A DNA stretch of 27,156 nucleotides from Microcaldota archaeon (GCA_027314465.1 DAHVAU010000053.1:1-27156), one strand, 5' to 3'. Counted from the first letter of the stretch, positions 1-8,157 are shown. The notes: a model not told the origin generated them from the sequence alone. Program-made: numbers and translations.

Positions 1-324
1 CTGAATGGCGTCTTCGCATCCAACCAGCCATATCCGCAGACCTACTACTCGCCAGGCTATCCGTGGACCATGGGCATCGGCGACGGCTCCCCGTACGCCG
101 GCTGGCTGGCCAATGTGCAGGTGTACAACACCACGCTCTCGCCAGCGCAGATAAAGGCACTGTATCTTGAGGGCATAGGCGGCGCCCCTGTGAGCCTGCA
201 GCATGTTGTGGCATGGTGGCCGCTCAACGGCAACGCCAACGACTACAGCGGCAACGGCAACAACGGCGTGGCCACTGGGGTGAACTGGCCCGGGTACTGG
301 GTGAGCGACTACTCAATACCTTGA
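1..324 (+). CDS. LamG-type surface protein, C-terminal fragment
   Basis: The reading frame is open from the first base, so the gene begins outside the window; 107 residues remain. The visible part ends one concanavalin-like LamG domain: the stretch WLANVQVYNTTLSPAQIKAL is the typical last strand and helix of that fold. It then starts another LamG unit (VVAWWPLNGNANDYSGNGNN) that stops after about 35 residues, so the second unit is incomplete. LamG domains bind sugars or proteins and are usually extracellular, which suggests a large secreted or surface protein. The N-terminus, signal peptide and membrane anchor cannot be seen. Family assignment is fairly safe; function is unknown. Confidence 0.7.
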   Translation: MNGVFASNQPYPQTYYSPGYPWTMGIGDGSPYAGWLANVQVYNTTLSPAQIKALYLEGIGGAPVSLQHVVAWWPLNGNANDYSGNGNNGVATGVNWPGYWVSDYSIP

Positions 325-358
325 CGCATTGCGGCCAAATGACGAACCCTGCAAGAGG

Positions 359-397
359 CTTTTTATGCGACTGCAGGCCCAGTGAGGCTGTGATTAG
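359..397 (+). promoter_or_regulatory. TATA-like box and Shine-Dalgarno for the ThiE-like gene
   Basis: CTTTTTAT at 359-366 lies about 35 nt before the GTG start. GTGAT at 390-394 lies 3 nt before the start and matches the ribosome-binding pattern seen before many genes here. Together they support a short leader and the GTG start. Confidence 0.45.
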
Positions 398-1069
398 GTG
401 CAGATCAGGAATACCAGATCCAGCATAGCCCGGCATGGAGGGGTTTACTTCATAACCCCGCGCAGCGGCATCGCAGGCGGCCATGTAAACGCCGCGCGAC
501 ACGCGCTTGAGGGCGGGGTTCGAATAGTGCAGTACAGCGAGAAGGGCGCCGCTGCTGGCGACATGGAGCGCGAAGCCCTGGCCATAAAGGAGCTGTGCAG
601 GGGCTACGGTGCCATGTTCATAGTAAACGATGACGTGCGCCTTGCGTGCAGAGTGGAGTCGGACGGCATTCATCTGGGGCAGGGCGACATGCACATATCC
701 ATCGCCGCGAGGATATTCAGGGGCAAGGTTATAGGCGTGACGGTCGAGAGCCCTCGCCAGGCCATCGAGGCAGAGGTCCATGGCGCATCATACATAGGGG
801 TTACGATATTCTCGAGCACCACAAATAGATACGCAATGCCCGTGGGGCTTGAAGGTCTCACTGCGATAAGGGCATCAAGCAGCCTGCCCATATATGCAAT
901 AGGCGGAGGGTGCCACAGGCACATGGACGAGATAAGGGCCATCGGCGCCAACGGGATCGCCGTCATATCTGCCATATCCGCAAGCGTGCATGCGCCTGCG
1001 GCTGCAGCCAAGCTTGTGAGTGGCTGGGACAAGGCGCATCCTGCGTTCAGGGCACTACGAAAGGGTTAA
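398..1069 (+). CDS. thiE: Thiamine-phosphate synthase-like (ThiE/TenI) protein
   Basis: A 223-residue TIM-barrel protein of the ThiE/TenI family. ThiE joins HMP pyrophosphate and thiazole phosphate to make thiamine phosphate in the cytosol. Visible motifs are YFIT (17-20), VQYSEK (44-49, where ThiE normally has VQLREK), FIVNDD (74-79), DGIHLGQGD (89-97), YIGVTIF (132-138), AIGGG (167-171) and VISAIS (189-194). Asn77, Asp78 and Asp97 (metal/pyrophosphate) are kept. The Arg of the REK motif is Ser47, and the Lys of the usual T-x-TK loop is Asn143. Catalysis may therefore be altered, and a TenI-like role is possible. The GTG start follows an in-frame TAG directly and has GTGAT in front. No other thiamine gene is in the window. 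Confidence 0.72.
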   Translation: MQIRNTRSSIARHGGVYFITPRSGIAGGHVNAARHALEGGVRIVQYSEKGAAAGDMEREALAIKELCRGYGAMFIVNDDVRLACRVESDGIHLGQGDMHISIAARIFRGKVIGVTVESPRQAIEAEVHGASYIGVTIFSSTTNRYAMPVGLEGLTAIRASSSLPIYAIGGGCHRHMDEIRAIGANGIAVISAISASVHAPAAAAKLVSGWDKAHPAFRALRKG

Positions 1070-1072
1070 ATA
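1066..1072 (+). promoter_or_regulatory. TATA box for the small membrane protein gene
   Basis: TTAAATA is centred 27 nt before the ATG at 1096 and overlaps the stop codon of the ThiE-like gene. The spacing predicts a leaderless mRNA. Confidence 0.5.
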
Positions 1073-1095
1073 GCTTGCAATCAACGGATAATCAG

Positions 1096-1386
1096 ATGCC
1101 GATGGCTTCAGCACAGCGCAACAGGAATGTGGTCACCCTAGATCCTAAGATGCTGATGGACAGGATGCTGCAGTACAGGGAGATGCACCAGGGCTGGCAC
1201 ATATTTCGGACTACATACTGGGCAGTATTCTTCATAATCGTAGGGCTGCTGCTGGTGTACTACAACGTGCTCGGGTTCAGCGCGACGCTGTTCTTCGGTG
1301 CGATATCGCTGCTGTTCGCAGTGATGCTAGTGCTCTTTGGGCTTACCGAAGCGCTGCACCACAAGCTGATGAGACGATACGGCTAA
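1096..1386 (+). CDS. Small two-helix membrane protein, unknown function
   Basis: A 96-residue protein. It has a soluble N-terminal part of about 40 residues followed by two hydrophobic segments (roughly 42-60 and 62-83, rich in F, I, L and V) joined by a tight turn. The tail ends LTEALHHKLMRRYG and is basic. I do not recognise a family. The open frame continues upstream, but the ATG at 1096 sits 27 nt from a TATA box and gives a compact protein, so it is preferred. The gene lies 15 nt before secF and points the same way, so it may be co-transcribed with the Sec genes. A link to protein export is only a guess from position. Confidence 0.6.
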   Translation: MPMASAQRNRNVVTLDPKMLMDRMLQYREMHQGWHIFRTTYWAVFFIIVGLLLVYYNVLGFSATLFFGAISLLFAVMLVLFGLTEALHHKLMRRYG

Positions 1387-1401
1387 AGCAAAAACTACTG
1401 C

Positions 1402-2568
1402 ATGATGGGCATGGCTCTTACTCTGCCTAATATATACAATTACAAGAACCTGAAGGTCTTCATAGCGATACCTCTGGTGCTGCTTGTAGTCAGCCTGTAC
1501 CTCTCTCAGGGGCTGGTGCTTGACTCCACGCTCGCAGGAGGGGACAGCATAACCCTGCAGACCAACACCACTCTTAGCGCTGCGCAGATAGCCTCAGGGA
1601 TAGCCTCAGCGCTTCATACTACGGGCCCAAGCGTGACCACGAGCAGCGGGCAGGCGGTGATCACGCTGAACGCCAACACGTCGCTGTCAGATGCCGAGTC
1701 ATATCTGATATCTGCGGATCTTTACAATGCCAACTACTCAAGCGCGCTTATAAACTCCACGGCATACCAGACTGCGCTGAAGACCGATCCGGCTAACCAG
1801 ACGCTGATATCGCTTCTGCAGTCAAGCACTGCAATTGAGAACTCCTCAGCCCAGAATGCGGCCAGATATTCCGGCCTGGTTGTGTCATCTCTATCCCGGT
1901 TTGGCACATACAGCCTCAATTCGACTACTCCGGCCTCAATGGCGACAAGCGCTCAGAACGCGTACACAAACGCCAGCGCCGTGTACAAGCGGCGCGTGAT
2001 GTCTGCCATCGCATCCGTAGTTCCGTATTCATCATACTCATACCAGGACATAACGGTGCTGCAGAGCAGCTTCTTCCTATCGCAGCTCAAGACAATACTT
2101 ATAGCGGCATTCATACTCATATCAATAGTCGTGCTGTTCATATTCCGCAGCCCAGTGCCATCGTTCGCAGTGGTCTTCGGAGCGGCAAACGACATTATAG
2201 TCGCTCTGGGCGCAATGGCCCTTTTCAAGATACCTCTTGGCACCGCGAGCATCGGCGGACTGCTCATGCTTCTTGGCTACTCCATAGACACAGACGTGCT
2301 CACTGCCATAAGGATACTAAAGAGAAGGGAGGGCACGCCCGAGGAGAGGGCATACGGCTCGATGAAGACGGGCCTTACAATGACCGCTACTGCAATAGTG
2401 TCTTTCGGTGTGCTGTTCGTAGTCTCTCTTGTCGCATACATCCCCACCTACTATGAGATAGCAGGGGTGGTGCTCTTCGGGCTCATTGGCGACGTGTTCA
2501 CGACGTGGCTTGGCAACGCCTCGCTGATACTGATGTACGTTAAGAGAAAGGAGGCAAAAGGCAGGTGA
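1402..2568 (+). CDS. secF: Protein translocase subunit SecF
   Basis: A 388-residue RND-type membrane protein that works with SecD to drive export through SecYEG. TM1 is near residues 19-37. A large external domain runs to about 225, starting with LDSTLAGGDSITLQ, the family's D..GG motif. Five more helices follow (about 229-248, 252-275, 279-300, 325-347 and 352-380). LGYSIDTDVLTAIRI (291-305) is the conserved SecF D5-like motif. Archaeal SecF is usually nearer 280-300 residues, so the external domain is enlarged and rich in Ser, Thr and Asn. Three Met codons (1402, 1405, 1411) are possible starts; no clear ribosome site separates them. The order secF-secD, the reverse of most bacteria, is typical of archaea. 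Confidence 0.9.
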   Translation: MMGMALTLPNIYNYKNLKVFIAIPLVLLVVSLYLSQGLVLDSTLAGGDSITLQTNTTLSAAQIASGIASALHTTGPSVTTSSGQAVITLNANTSLSDAESYLISADLYNANYSSALINSTAYQTALKTDPANQTLISLLQSSTAIENSSAQNAARYSGLVVSSLSRFGTYSLNSTTPASMATSAQNAYTNASAVYKRRVMSAIASVVPYSSYSYQDITVLQSSFFLSQLKTILIAAFILISIVVLFIFRSPVPSFAVVFGAANDIIVALGAMALFKIPLGTASIGGLLMLLGYSIDTDVLTAIRILKRREGTPEERAYGSMKTGLTMTATAIVSFGVLFVVSLVAYIPTYYEIAGVVLFGLIGDVFTTWLGNASLILMYVKRKEAKGR

Positions 2569-2573
2569 AGAGC

Positions 2574-4190
2574 ATGGCAATAATTGATTATCTCAAGGAC
2601 AGGCGCATCGCAGCCCTCATAGCAGTAGTTGTGCTCCTTGGTGCCCTTGATTACGTATACGGGGTGCACTTCGGAATAGAGTTTGCAGGAGGCACGCAGA
2701 TACCAATAACGTTCCAGTCTGCGATAACCCCTGCCCAGATGAATCAGCTCATATCCATACTTCAGCAGAGGCTCTCTACATTCGGCCTAAAGCAGGTCAC
2801 AGTGCAGGGGGTAGGCAACACACAGGCCATAATACAGGTGCCCAGCGTCTCTGCCAATGATATCTCCAGCACAATAGCGGTCATAGAGAGCCAGGGGCTG
2901 TTCCAGGGAGTCGTGAACGGGCGCGTGGCAATAGACGGCTCGTCTCTTATAAGCGGCAGCGTGGGCGCAAGCCCGCCAGTAGTCTCTGGCAACAACGTCA
3001 CCTGGGAGGTCACTTTCTACGTTACGCAGCAGGGCGCCGAGCAGTTCGCCAAGGTCGCCTTCGGCCAGGCCAATAAGCCTCTGTACATGTTCCTTGATAG
3101 GCCCACAGGCGCAATAGTGCTCATCAACTCATCCATCCTGACCGCAGGAGCAGCGGCATCTGGCATAACTGTGAGCCAGCAGGCCGCCCTTGGCGCAGCA
3201 ACCGGCGCAGTTGTGGTGGGCAACAGCACCATACCAATAGAGGTCATGAATCCGGGCGCGACTAACTGGAAGGTGCTCTATGCATACTTCCAGAAGAACG
3301 CCGGAAAGTACAGGCAGGTCATACTCGCTAATACGACGCCAAGCTTCATAACCAGCAATCTGACCGCTCTCAATTACACCGTGGTCAGGGAGACCACAGC
3401 AAACATGACCCCTGTCATATCGCAGTCATCAAACCTCACATCAGGCGCCGTCTTGCAGTACACAGTTGAATCATGGCCTGCGGTGGGGCTTCTCTCGGCC
3501 CCGGTGCTTAACGCCGGAGTCACAAACGGGTCCATAAGCCAGAGCTACCTGATAAACGGCGCGGCGCCCTCCACCCTCTCGCTCTCGCAGAAGATCGCCT
3601 ACGCCACGCAGCAGACAACACTGATACAGAGCGTACTGAACGGAGGCGCTCTTCCGGTGCACGTGATAGTGGGCACTCCGACAATCCTGCAGCCTACTCT
3701 TGGCAGCAGCTTTGAGCGCATAAGCATCATCGCGCTGATACTGGCAATAATAGCCGTTTCTATTGTGATAGCAATAAGGTACAGGAAGGCGTTTCTCATA
3801 GCTCCAATAATACTCACAACTCTGGCTGAGCTGTTCATAATATTCTCGATAATAGGCCTTATAGGCAGCATAGACCTCGCGGCGATAGCCGGAATGATAG
3901 CCGTGATAGGCACAGGAGTGGACGCGCAGATAATCATATCCGACGAGGTGCTGAACATGCACAAGGACTCAACAATGAAGCTCAGGCTAAGCAGCGCGTT
4001 CTACGTCGTATATGCAGATGCGTTCCTTCTCACTGTGGCAATGCTGCCCCTCTTCTTCTCCACATCGCTGGTGACTGTCATAGGCTTCTCAGAGTCCACA
4101 ATAATAGGCGCGCTGCTGGGCGCATTCGTAACAAGGCCGTCATACGGCGCGATACTCGGCAGGCACTACGCAGGTGCTAAGAATGCCTAA
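2574..4190 (+). CDS. secD: Protein translocase subunit SecD
   Basis: A 538-residue partner of SecF. TM1 (about 10-28) is followed by the family motif FGIEFAGGTQI (33-43) and a long external domain. Five C-terminal helices start near residue 385 (RISIIALILAIIAVSIVI). The segment GMIAVIGTGVDAQIIISDE carries the conserved Asp of the proton-relay helix. The frame also offers GTG at 2565, which overlaps the secF stop. I chose ATG 2574 because GGTGA (2564-2568) lies 5 nt before it, matching other genes here. The 3' end overlaps nmd3 by 8 nt, so secF, secD and nmd3 are probably one transcript. Confidence 0.92.
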   Translation: MAIIDYLKDRRIAALIAVVVLLGALDYVYGVHFGIEFAGGTQIPITFQSAITPAQMNQLISILQQRLSTFGLKQVTVQGVGNTQAIIQVPSVSANDISSTIAVIESQGLFQGVVNGRVAIDGSSLISGSVGASPPVVSGNNVTWEVTFYVTQQGAEQFAKVAFGQANKPLYMFLDRPTGAIVLINSSILTAGAAASGITVSQQAALGAATGAVVVGNSTIPIEVMNPGATNWKVLYAYFQKNAGKYRQVILANTTPSFITSNLTALNYTVVRETTANMTPVISQSSNLTSGAVLQYTVESWPAVGLLSAPVLNAGVTNGSISQSYLINGAAPSTLSLSQKIAYATQQTTLIQSVLNGGALPVHVIVGTPTILQPTLGSSFERISIIALILAIIAVSIVIAIRYRKAFLIAPIILTTLAELFIIFSIIGLIGSIDLAAIAGMIAVIGTGVDAQIIISDEVLNMHKDSTMKLRLSSAFYVVYADAFLLTVAMLPLFFSTSLVTVIGFSESTIIGALLGAFVTRPSYGAILGRHYAGAKNA

Positions 4191-4833
4191 GTACTGCCCC
4201 ACATGCGGCAATTCAAGCGCTTCGGTAGCATTCTTCGGGAATTTCTGTGAGGACTGCACAAAAAAGAAGCTAGCATCATCACTCCCTGCAAGCGTCGAGC
4301 TCAAGAGGTGCAAGCGCTGCGGAAATATAAAGGCAGTTGGCGCGTTCGCGCAGCCTGACGCGCGCAGCCTGGTGTCTGCGATAGGCCAGCAGCTGGGCGG
4401 AGGATACCTGATCAAGTTCATAGGCATGGACGAGAGCGCCGGCAGGGCCAGGCTAAGCATCTCAGAGGACACTCCAAACGGGACCGTCACTGTGGAGCAC
4501 GAGATCGCACTGGAATACAAGGGGGTTCTGTGCGAGGTGTGCTACAAGAAGGCCAGCAACTACCACGAGGCCGTCGTGCAGCTGCGCGGAGACAGCGCAA
4601 GGGGCCAGCGCATGCTCGAGAAGCTCAACACGTACGTTGAGCGGCGCAACGGATTCATAACAAAAGTTGAGGATGCCGACAACGGCGTTAACGTGTACGT
4701 CAGCAGCAAGAAGCTTGCAAGCGCTTTCATGTTTGCGATGAAGCTAAAGCCCGTGGTGTCATTCACCCTTGCCGGAGTGAAGAAGGGCAGGAGGGTGTAC
4801 AAGAACACATATGCCCTTCACTTCGGTGAGTGA
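4183..4833 (+). CDS. nmd3: NMD3-family ribosome biogenesis protein
   Basis: A 216-residue archaeal NMD3. In eukaryotes NMD3 binds the 60S subunit and supports its export and final maturation; archaeal forms are shorter and presumably act on the 50S subunit. Four CxxC pairs are visible: CPTC (5-8), CEDC (22-25), CKRC (43-46) and CEVC (about 116-119), enough for two zinc sites. The later part carries the family patterns YHEAVVQLRG, GFITKVEDADNGVNVYVSS and VVSFTLAGVKKGRRVYKNTY. The start ATG at 4183 lies inside the end of secD and has GGTG 6 nt before it. The GTG at 4174 is in frame but lacks such a site. It overlaps or nearly overlaps its neighbours, so it is an internal operon gene. Confidence 0.88.
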   Translation: MPKYCPTCGNSSASVAFFGNFCEDCTKKKLASSLPASVELKRCKRCGNIKAVGAFAQPDARSLVSAIGQQLGGGYLIKFIGMDESAGRARLSISEDTPNGTVTVEHEIALEYKGVLCEVCYKKASNYHEAVVQLRGDSARGQRMLEKLNTYVERRNGFITKVEDADNGVNVYVSSKKLASAFMFAMKLKPVVSFTLAGVKKGRRVYKNTYALHFGE

Positions 4834-4834
4834 T

Positions 4835-5509
4835 GTGCCAAAGGGCCTTGTTTCGATAGTCATACCTGCGCTTAACGAGGAGAAGAACATAGGCAAGCTC
4901 ATCGGCGAGGTCAAGCGCATAATGGGCGGATCGCCGTATGAGATCGTTGTCGTGGACGGGCACTCATCCGACAATACCGTCGGAATAGCGCGCAGAATGG
5001 GCGCAAGTATAATATACGACAGCGTGGGCAAGGGGTCCGCGCTCATAACCGGGCTCAACGCCGCAAAGGGCGAGGTCATAGTCTCCATGGACGCCGACCT
5101 GTCCAACGAGCCGCGGGAGCTTGGCCTACTCATAGACGGCATACGCATAGGCTATGACGTGTGCATGGGCTCGCGGTTCATGACTGGCGGGAACTCCGAG
5201 GACATATCCTTTGTCAGGAAGCTGGGCAACAGGTTCTTTGTAATGCTTGTGAATGTCATATTCGCGGGCAGCTACAGCGACATGTGCTACGGATACAGGA
5301 GCTTTAGGCGCGGCGTGCCGCGCAAAATGCACCTTAAGGAGAAGGGCTTTGGCATAGAGACCGAGATAAATATAAAGGCCATGAAGATGGGCCTTAGGGT
5401 GCTCGAGGTGCCCAGCGTGGAGAAGAAGCGTGCGGCCGGCGACCCCAAGCTGCGCACGTTTCGTGACGGCTACGCGATACTTAAGACCATAATAAAGAAC
5501 ATGGGCTGA
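4835..5509 (+). CDS. Family 2 glycosyltransferase (DPM1-like)
   Basis: A 224-residue GT-A fold glycosyltransferase. It shows SIVIPALNEEKNIGKLI near the N-terminus, EIVVVDGHSSDNT for nucleotide-sugar binding, GKGSALITGLNAAKGEVIV, and DADLSNEP with the metal-binding DxD. It ends without transmembrane helices, so it looks like a single catalytic domain of the polyprenyl-phosphate mannose/glucose synthase type. Such enzymes charge dolichol phosphate with sugar on the cytosolic face for glycolipid or glycoprotein synthesis. Donor and acceptor cannot be read from sequence. An ATG at 4811 is in frame, but GGTGA at 4825-4829 sits 5 nt before GTG 4835, which I prefer. It follows nmd3 directly, so co-transcription is likely. 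Confidence 0.82.
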   Translation: MPKGLVSIVIPALNEEKNIGKLIGEVKRIMGGSPYEIVVVDGHSSDNTVGIARRMGASIIYDSVGKGSALITGLNAAKGEVIVSMDADLSNEPRELGLLIDGIRIGYDVCMGSRFMTGGNSEDISFVRKLGNRFFVMLVNVIFAGSYSDMCYGYRSFRRGVPRKMHLKEKGFGIETEINIKAMKMGLRVLEVPSVEKKRAAGDPKLRTFRDGYAILKTIIKNMG

Positions 5510-5533
5510 ATGCGCCTAGTAGCCTGCGCGCAT

Positions 5534-6079
5534 CTATTCGATTCTGTTCCTGCGCACATAGTTGAAGCTGAGCACAAGGTGCCTGTGTATTGCAGCGTTC
5601 TTCACTTCCGGCCTTTTCTCGTCAAATGCCATTGTGCGCAGGAAGCTTGCACTCGTGATCATTCTGATGGCTGCCACTGAGACTCTTGGTGTGCCTTTCC
5701 TGGCAATGAGTTCAAGCCTCAGCTGCACGCGCGTTCTTTCCAGCGGTTCTGCAATAAGACCCATGCCCCTGTCCAGCCTTGCCAGTGCGCCAAGGGCCAG
5801 CTCCTCTGCAGCTGCGCTCTGCTCTACGGCGGCTATTGTCGCTATGCTGCACACCCTCACAGGATCCCTGACAACTCCAAGGGCAGCAATGCGCACCCGC
5901 TCATCCATGTCAATGCGCGTTGCAGTGTAGGCTGCTACGGCATCACCGCACGCGCCAAGGCGCCTGGATATGTCTGCCAGTATGGCGCCATCGTTCGTGC
6001 CATCCGCTCTGTACCTGGGGTCTTTAGTCAGGCTGAATGCGCTATCAATGTCAATGGTCTTGCCGCGTGGCTTTATCAT
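5534..6079 (-). CDS. Hypothetical protein, probably all-helical
   Basis: A 181-residue protein I do not recognise. It is rich in Ala, Arg and Ile, with repeated stretches such as DMDERVRIAALGVVRDPVR and VKNAAIHRHLV that resemble paired helices of a HEAT-like repeat. No catalytic motif or membrane helix is visible. The frame is open further upstream, but the ATG at 6079 lies 27 nt from a clear TATA box and the residues before it look like shadow sequence. It runs away from the M20 gene with its own promoter and converges with the glycosyltransferase, 24 nt away. HEAT-like scaffold is an impression only. Confidence 0.6.
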   Translation of the reverse strand: MIKPRGKTIDIDSAFSLTKDPRYRADGTNDGAILADISRRLGACGDAVAAYTATRIDMDERVRIAALGVVRDPVRVCSIATIAAVEQSAAAEELALGALARLDRGMGLIAEPLERTRVQLRLELIARKGTPRVSVAAIRMITSASFLRTMAFDEKRPEVKNAAIHRHLVLSFNYVRRNRIE

Positions 6080-6101
6080 ACCAAAAACTGAAGTCTGCGT
6101 G

Positions 6102-6110
6102 ATATATAAG
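6102..6110 (-). promoter_or_regulatory. TATA box for the helical hypothetical gene
   Basis: Read on the minus strand this is CTTATATAT, centred 27 nt before the ATG at 6079. It predicts a leaderless transcript. Confidence 0.6.
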
Positions 6111-6122
6111 CCTGTCTGCGCT

Positions 6123-7328
6123 TCACAGGGCCATGTGCGCGAACACCTTCGCGTCTGCAACCATGTCCCCAACGCGCGCGTATTCGTTTGGCTGATGTGC
6201 CACATCCTGCTCGGTCATCCACACTGCTGCCTGCATGCCCTTTTTTCTGGGGAATGCCGCGCATGTGCCGCCTCCAATGCCGATCTTCTTCGGCTTGATG
6301 CCTCTAAGCTCAGTTATAGAGGACTCAAGCAGCTTCACCACCTCCGCATTGGCATCAGTGACAGGCGCGGGATCGTCGCGCACATACTCCTCTACATCTA
6401 TCCTGGCCCTTGTCTTGCGCCCTGCAACCTCGCGCACATCCTTCACTACGTCGTCAAGTCTGTAGTCAGGTAGCACCCTGCAGTCCATGTAGGAAATGTC
6501 AGTGCCAGGCACAATGTTTGTGCTGTCAACGTTCTTCTCGTGCTTTGTCATCTCGAATGTGGACATGCTAGGCCTGAAGAGCGCGTTCTTCTTGCTGTAC
6601 TTGGAATGCAGCATCACGTCAACCTCATGCAGAAACTCTATGGACTCCCTGAAGGCATTCACTCCAAGTCCAGGGGTGGACGCATGCACCTGCCTGCCGT
6701 TCACAGTTATCTTCAGCCACAGCAGGCCCTTCTCCCCTATCTCTATCACCGATCCGTCGCTGTTCCCCGAGTCAGGCACGACGAACATGTCCCTCTTTCC
6801 AAACAGCTTCCTCTCCTCCATGAGCTTTTGCATGCCGAACCTGCTGCCCAATTCCTCGTCAGCCACAAGCGCCAGTCCTACCTTGTACCGTGCTGTTATT
6901 CCCGATTCAACTAGCGCCCTGAGCGCATACATGCAGGACACTACTCCCTGCCCGTCATCGCTCGTGCCCCTCCCGTACATGAGATCTCCCTCAAGCCTGA
7001 GCGCGAACGGATCCGTCTTCCACAGACTCCTGTCTCCCTCTGCAACAGTGTCCATGTGCCCCACGAGCCATATAACTCCCTGCCCATCTCCGACAGTGCT
7101 GATTATGTTCGGTCTCGCTGTGCCAGTGCCGTCTGTGTAATCGTATCTATGCGTACTCAGCCCCCAGGACTTCAGCACACCCTCAAGATACCGCGCCCTC
7201 TCCATCTCCCCCTCGCCGCCGCTCATCGGCGACACTGCCCTGATCGGTATCATCTCCTTCATTGTGCGTACCATATCCTGGCTGTATGAATCCACTAGGC
7301 CGCTTACCCTGTCAAATCCCTTCGTCAT
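6123..7328 (-). CDS. M20-family metallohydrolase (DapE/ArgE-like)
   Basis: A 401-residue di-zinc amidohydrolase or peptidase. The metal set is complete: His91 and catalytic Asp93 in GHMDTV, bridging Asp124 in YGRGTSDDGQG, general base Glu158 and ligand Glu159 in DEELGS, Asp186 in VVPDSG, and His378 in VAHQPNE. A dimerisation domain lies between about residues 200 and 320 (HASTPGLGVNA). The family covers DapE, ArgE, carboxypeptidases and dipeptidases. Substrate cannot be assigned, and no lysine or arginine biosynthesis gene is adjacent. GGAGAT 3 nt before the ATG supports the start. It is 8 nt downstream of the DUF99 gene, so rpoL, DUF99 and this gene form an operon. Confidence 0.85.
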   Translation of the reverse strand: MTKGFDRVSGLVDSYSQDMVRTMKEMIPIRAVSPMSGGEGEMERARYLEGVLKSWGLSTHRYDYTDGTGTARPNIISTVGDGQGVIWLVGHMDTVAEGDRSLWKTDPFALRLEGDLMYGRGTSDDGQGVVSCMYALRALVESGITARYKVGLALVADEELGSRFGMQKLMEERKLFGKRDMFVVPDSGNSDGSVIEIGEKGLLWLKITVNGRQVHASTPGLGVNAFRESIEFLHEVDVMLHSKYSKKNALFRPSMSTFEMTKHEKNVDSTNIVPGTDISYMDCRVLPDYRLDDVVKDVREVAGRKTRARIDVEEYVRDDPAPVTDANAEVVKLLESSITELRGIKPKKIGIGGGTCAAFPRKKGMQAAVWMTEQDVAHQPNEYARVGDMVADAKVFAHMAL

Positions 7329-7336
7329 TATATCTC

Positions 7337-7894
7337 CTACATCCTTCCCCGGGATTCCCCGGTGGCAATTCCTCCTGCCACTATGTGCGCCAGTCTTAAT
7401 AGCGCGATGCAGTTGCCTATCTGCCCCGCAGCATCTTTTCTGCCTATCCCGGCGGCCTGCACGTACATGCCCTGCGCTCTGTAGATCTCTGAGCGCTTTG
7501 ATATCCTGTCTATGGTCTCTATCTTGGACCTGTAGCTCTTTGGCCTGGCAAGCCTTATGCTCCTCTTCAGCATCGAGGGATGCGGCTTTTTCCTGGTTAT
7601 TGCAAGTACAGGGACCCCGAGCGCCCTGCCAACTTTCAGTATGTCCACTATGTTCATGCCGGCCAGAGTGGTGCCGTTTATGGCTATTAGTCTTATCTGG
7701 TCAATGAACCTTGAGGATCTTGCAGAGCCTATGAGCGTATCTGTGGCATCGTCGCCATCAGCTTCGACCCTAAAAGACAGCACTCCCTCGACAATCTCTT
7801 CCCTGCCAACTATGCCAACAATAAGCACTCAACTATCCCACCTTGAGAACCTGGAGTCATCCACAGCAAGTATGCGTATTCCCTGCTTCATCAT
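7337..7894 (-). CDS. DUF99 family protein with an in-frame TGA codon
   Basis: The last 163 codons match DUF99, a family of archaeal proteins related to endonuclease V: VLIVGIVGREEIVEGVLSF, DGDDAT, IRLIAINGTTLAGMNIVDI and VPVLAITRKKP. The usual N-terminal strand is present just upstream in the same frame (GIRILAVDDSRFSRWDS) but is separated by TGA at 7829-7831. The upstream start (ATG 7894 or 7891) overlaps the rpoL stop as ATGA, as expected in an operon. If the TGA is real, the protein either starts at GTG 7828 and lacks its Asp-bearing first strand, or the gene is broken. Read-through would give about 185 residues. Family assignment is good; coding state is uncertain. Confidence 0.75.
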
Positions 7895-8157
7895 TTCTTT
7901 GGAAGGCTGGCTGCCAGCTCCTTCATGTCTCCCTGAAGCTCCTCCACTGCTTTTGCCACTATCGTGCGCGCATTCTTGCTCGACTTAACTATCATCTTTG
8001 GTCTGTTGATCTCAGGGTGCTCTTTTACCACTCCTATGAAATCCACATCCTTGTTATCAAGCAGCTTGCTCTTTATAAAATCAGGCAGGCTCCTGTCCGC
8101 ATCGACGAACTCTATGACAAGGTTCTTTGCCTCATCCTCTAAGAAGTTTACTTCCAT
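7891..8157 (-). CDS. rpoL: DNA-directed RNA polymerase subunit L (Rpb11-like)
   Basis: An 88-residue archaeal RpoL, which pairs with RpoD (Rpb3-like) to form the assembly platform of RNA polymerase. It starts MEVNFLEDEAKNLVIEFVDA, then SLPDFIKSKLLDNKDVDFIG (the Rpb11 helix for the D/L heterodimer) and KEHPEINRPKMIVKS, with a closing helix typical of the family. The open frame extends to 8301, but upstream residues do not resemble RpoL, so ATG 8157 is preferred. It is the first gene of the rpoL-DUF99-M20 operon and is divergent from rps19e. Confidence 0.85.
   Translation of the reverse strand: MEVNFLEDEAKNLVIEFVDADRSLPDFIKSKLLDNKDVDFIGVVKEHPEINRPKMIVKSSKNARTIVAKAVEELQGDMKELAASLPKK

Noticed and set aside
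7829..7831. Selenocysteine or genome-wide TGA recoding
   Set aside because: Many genes here end at TGA with normal neighbours, and the site is not at a known redox position. I saw no convincing hairpin, though I could not fold the RNA.
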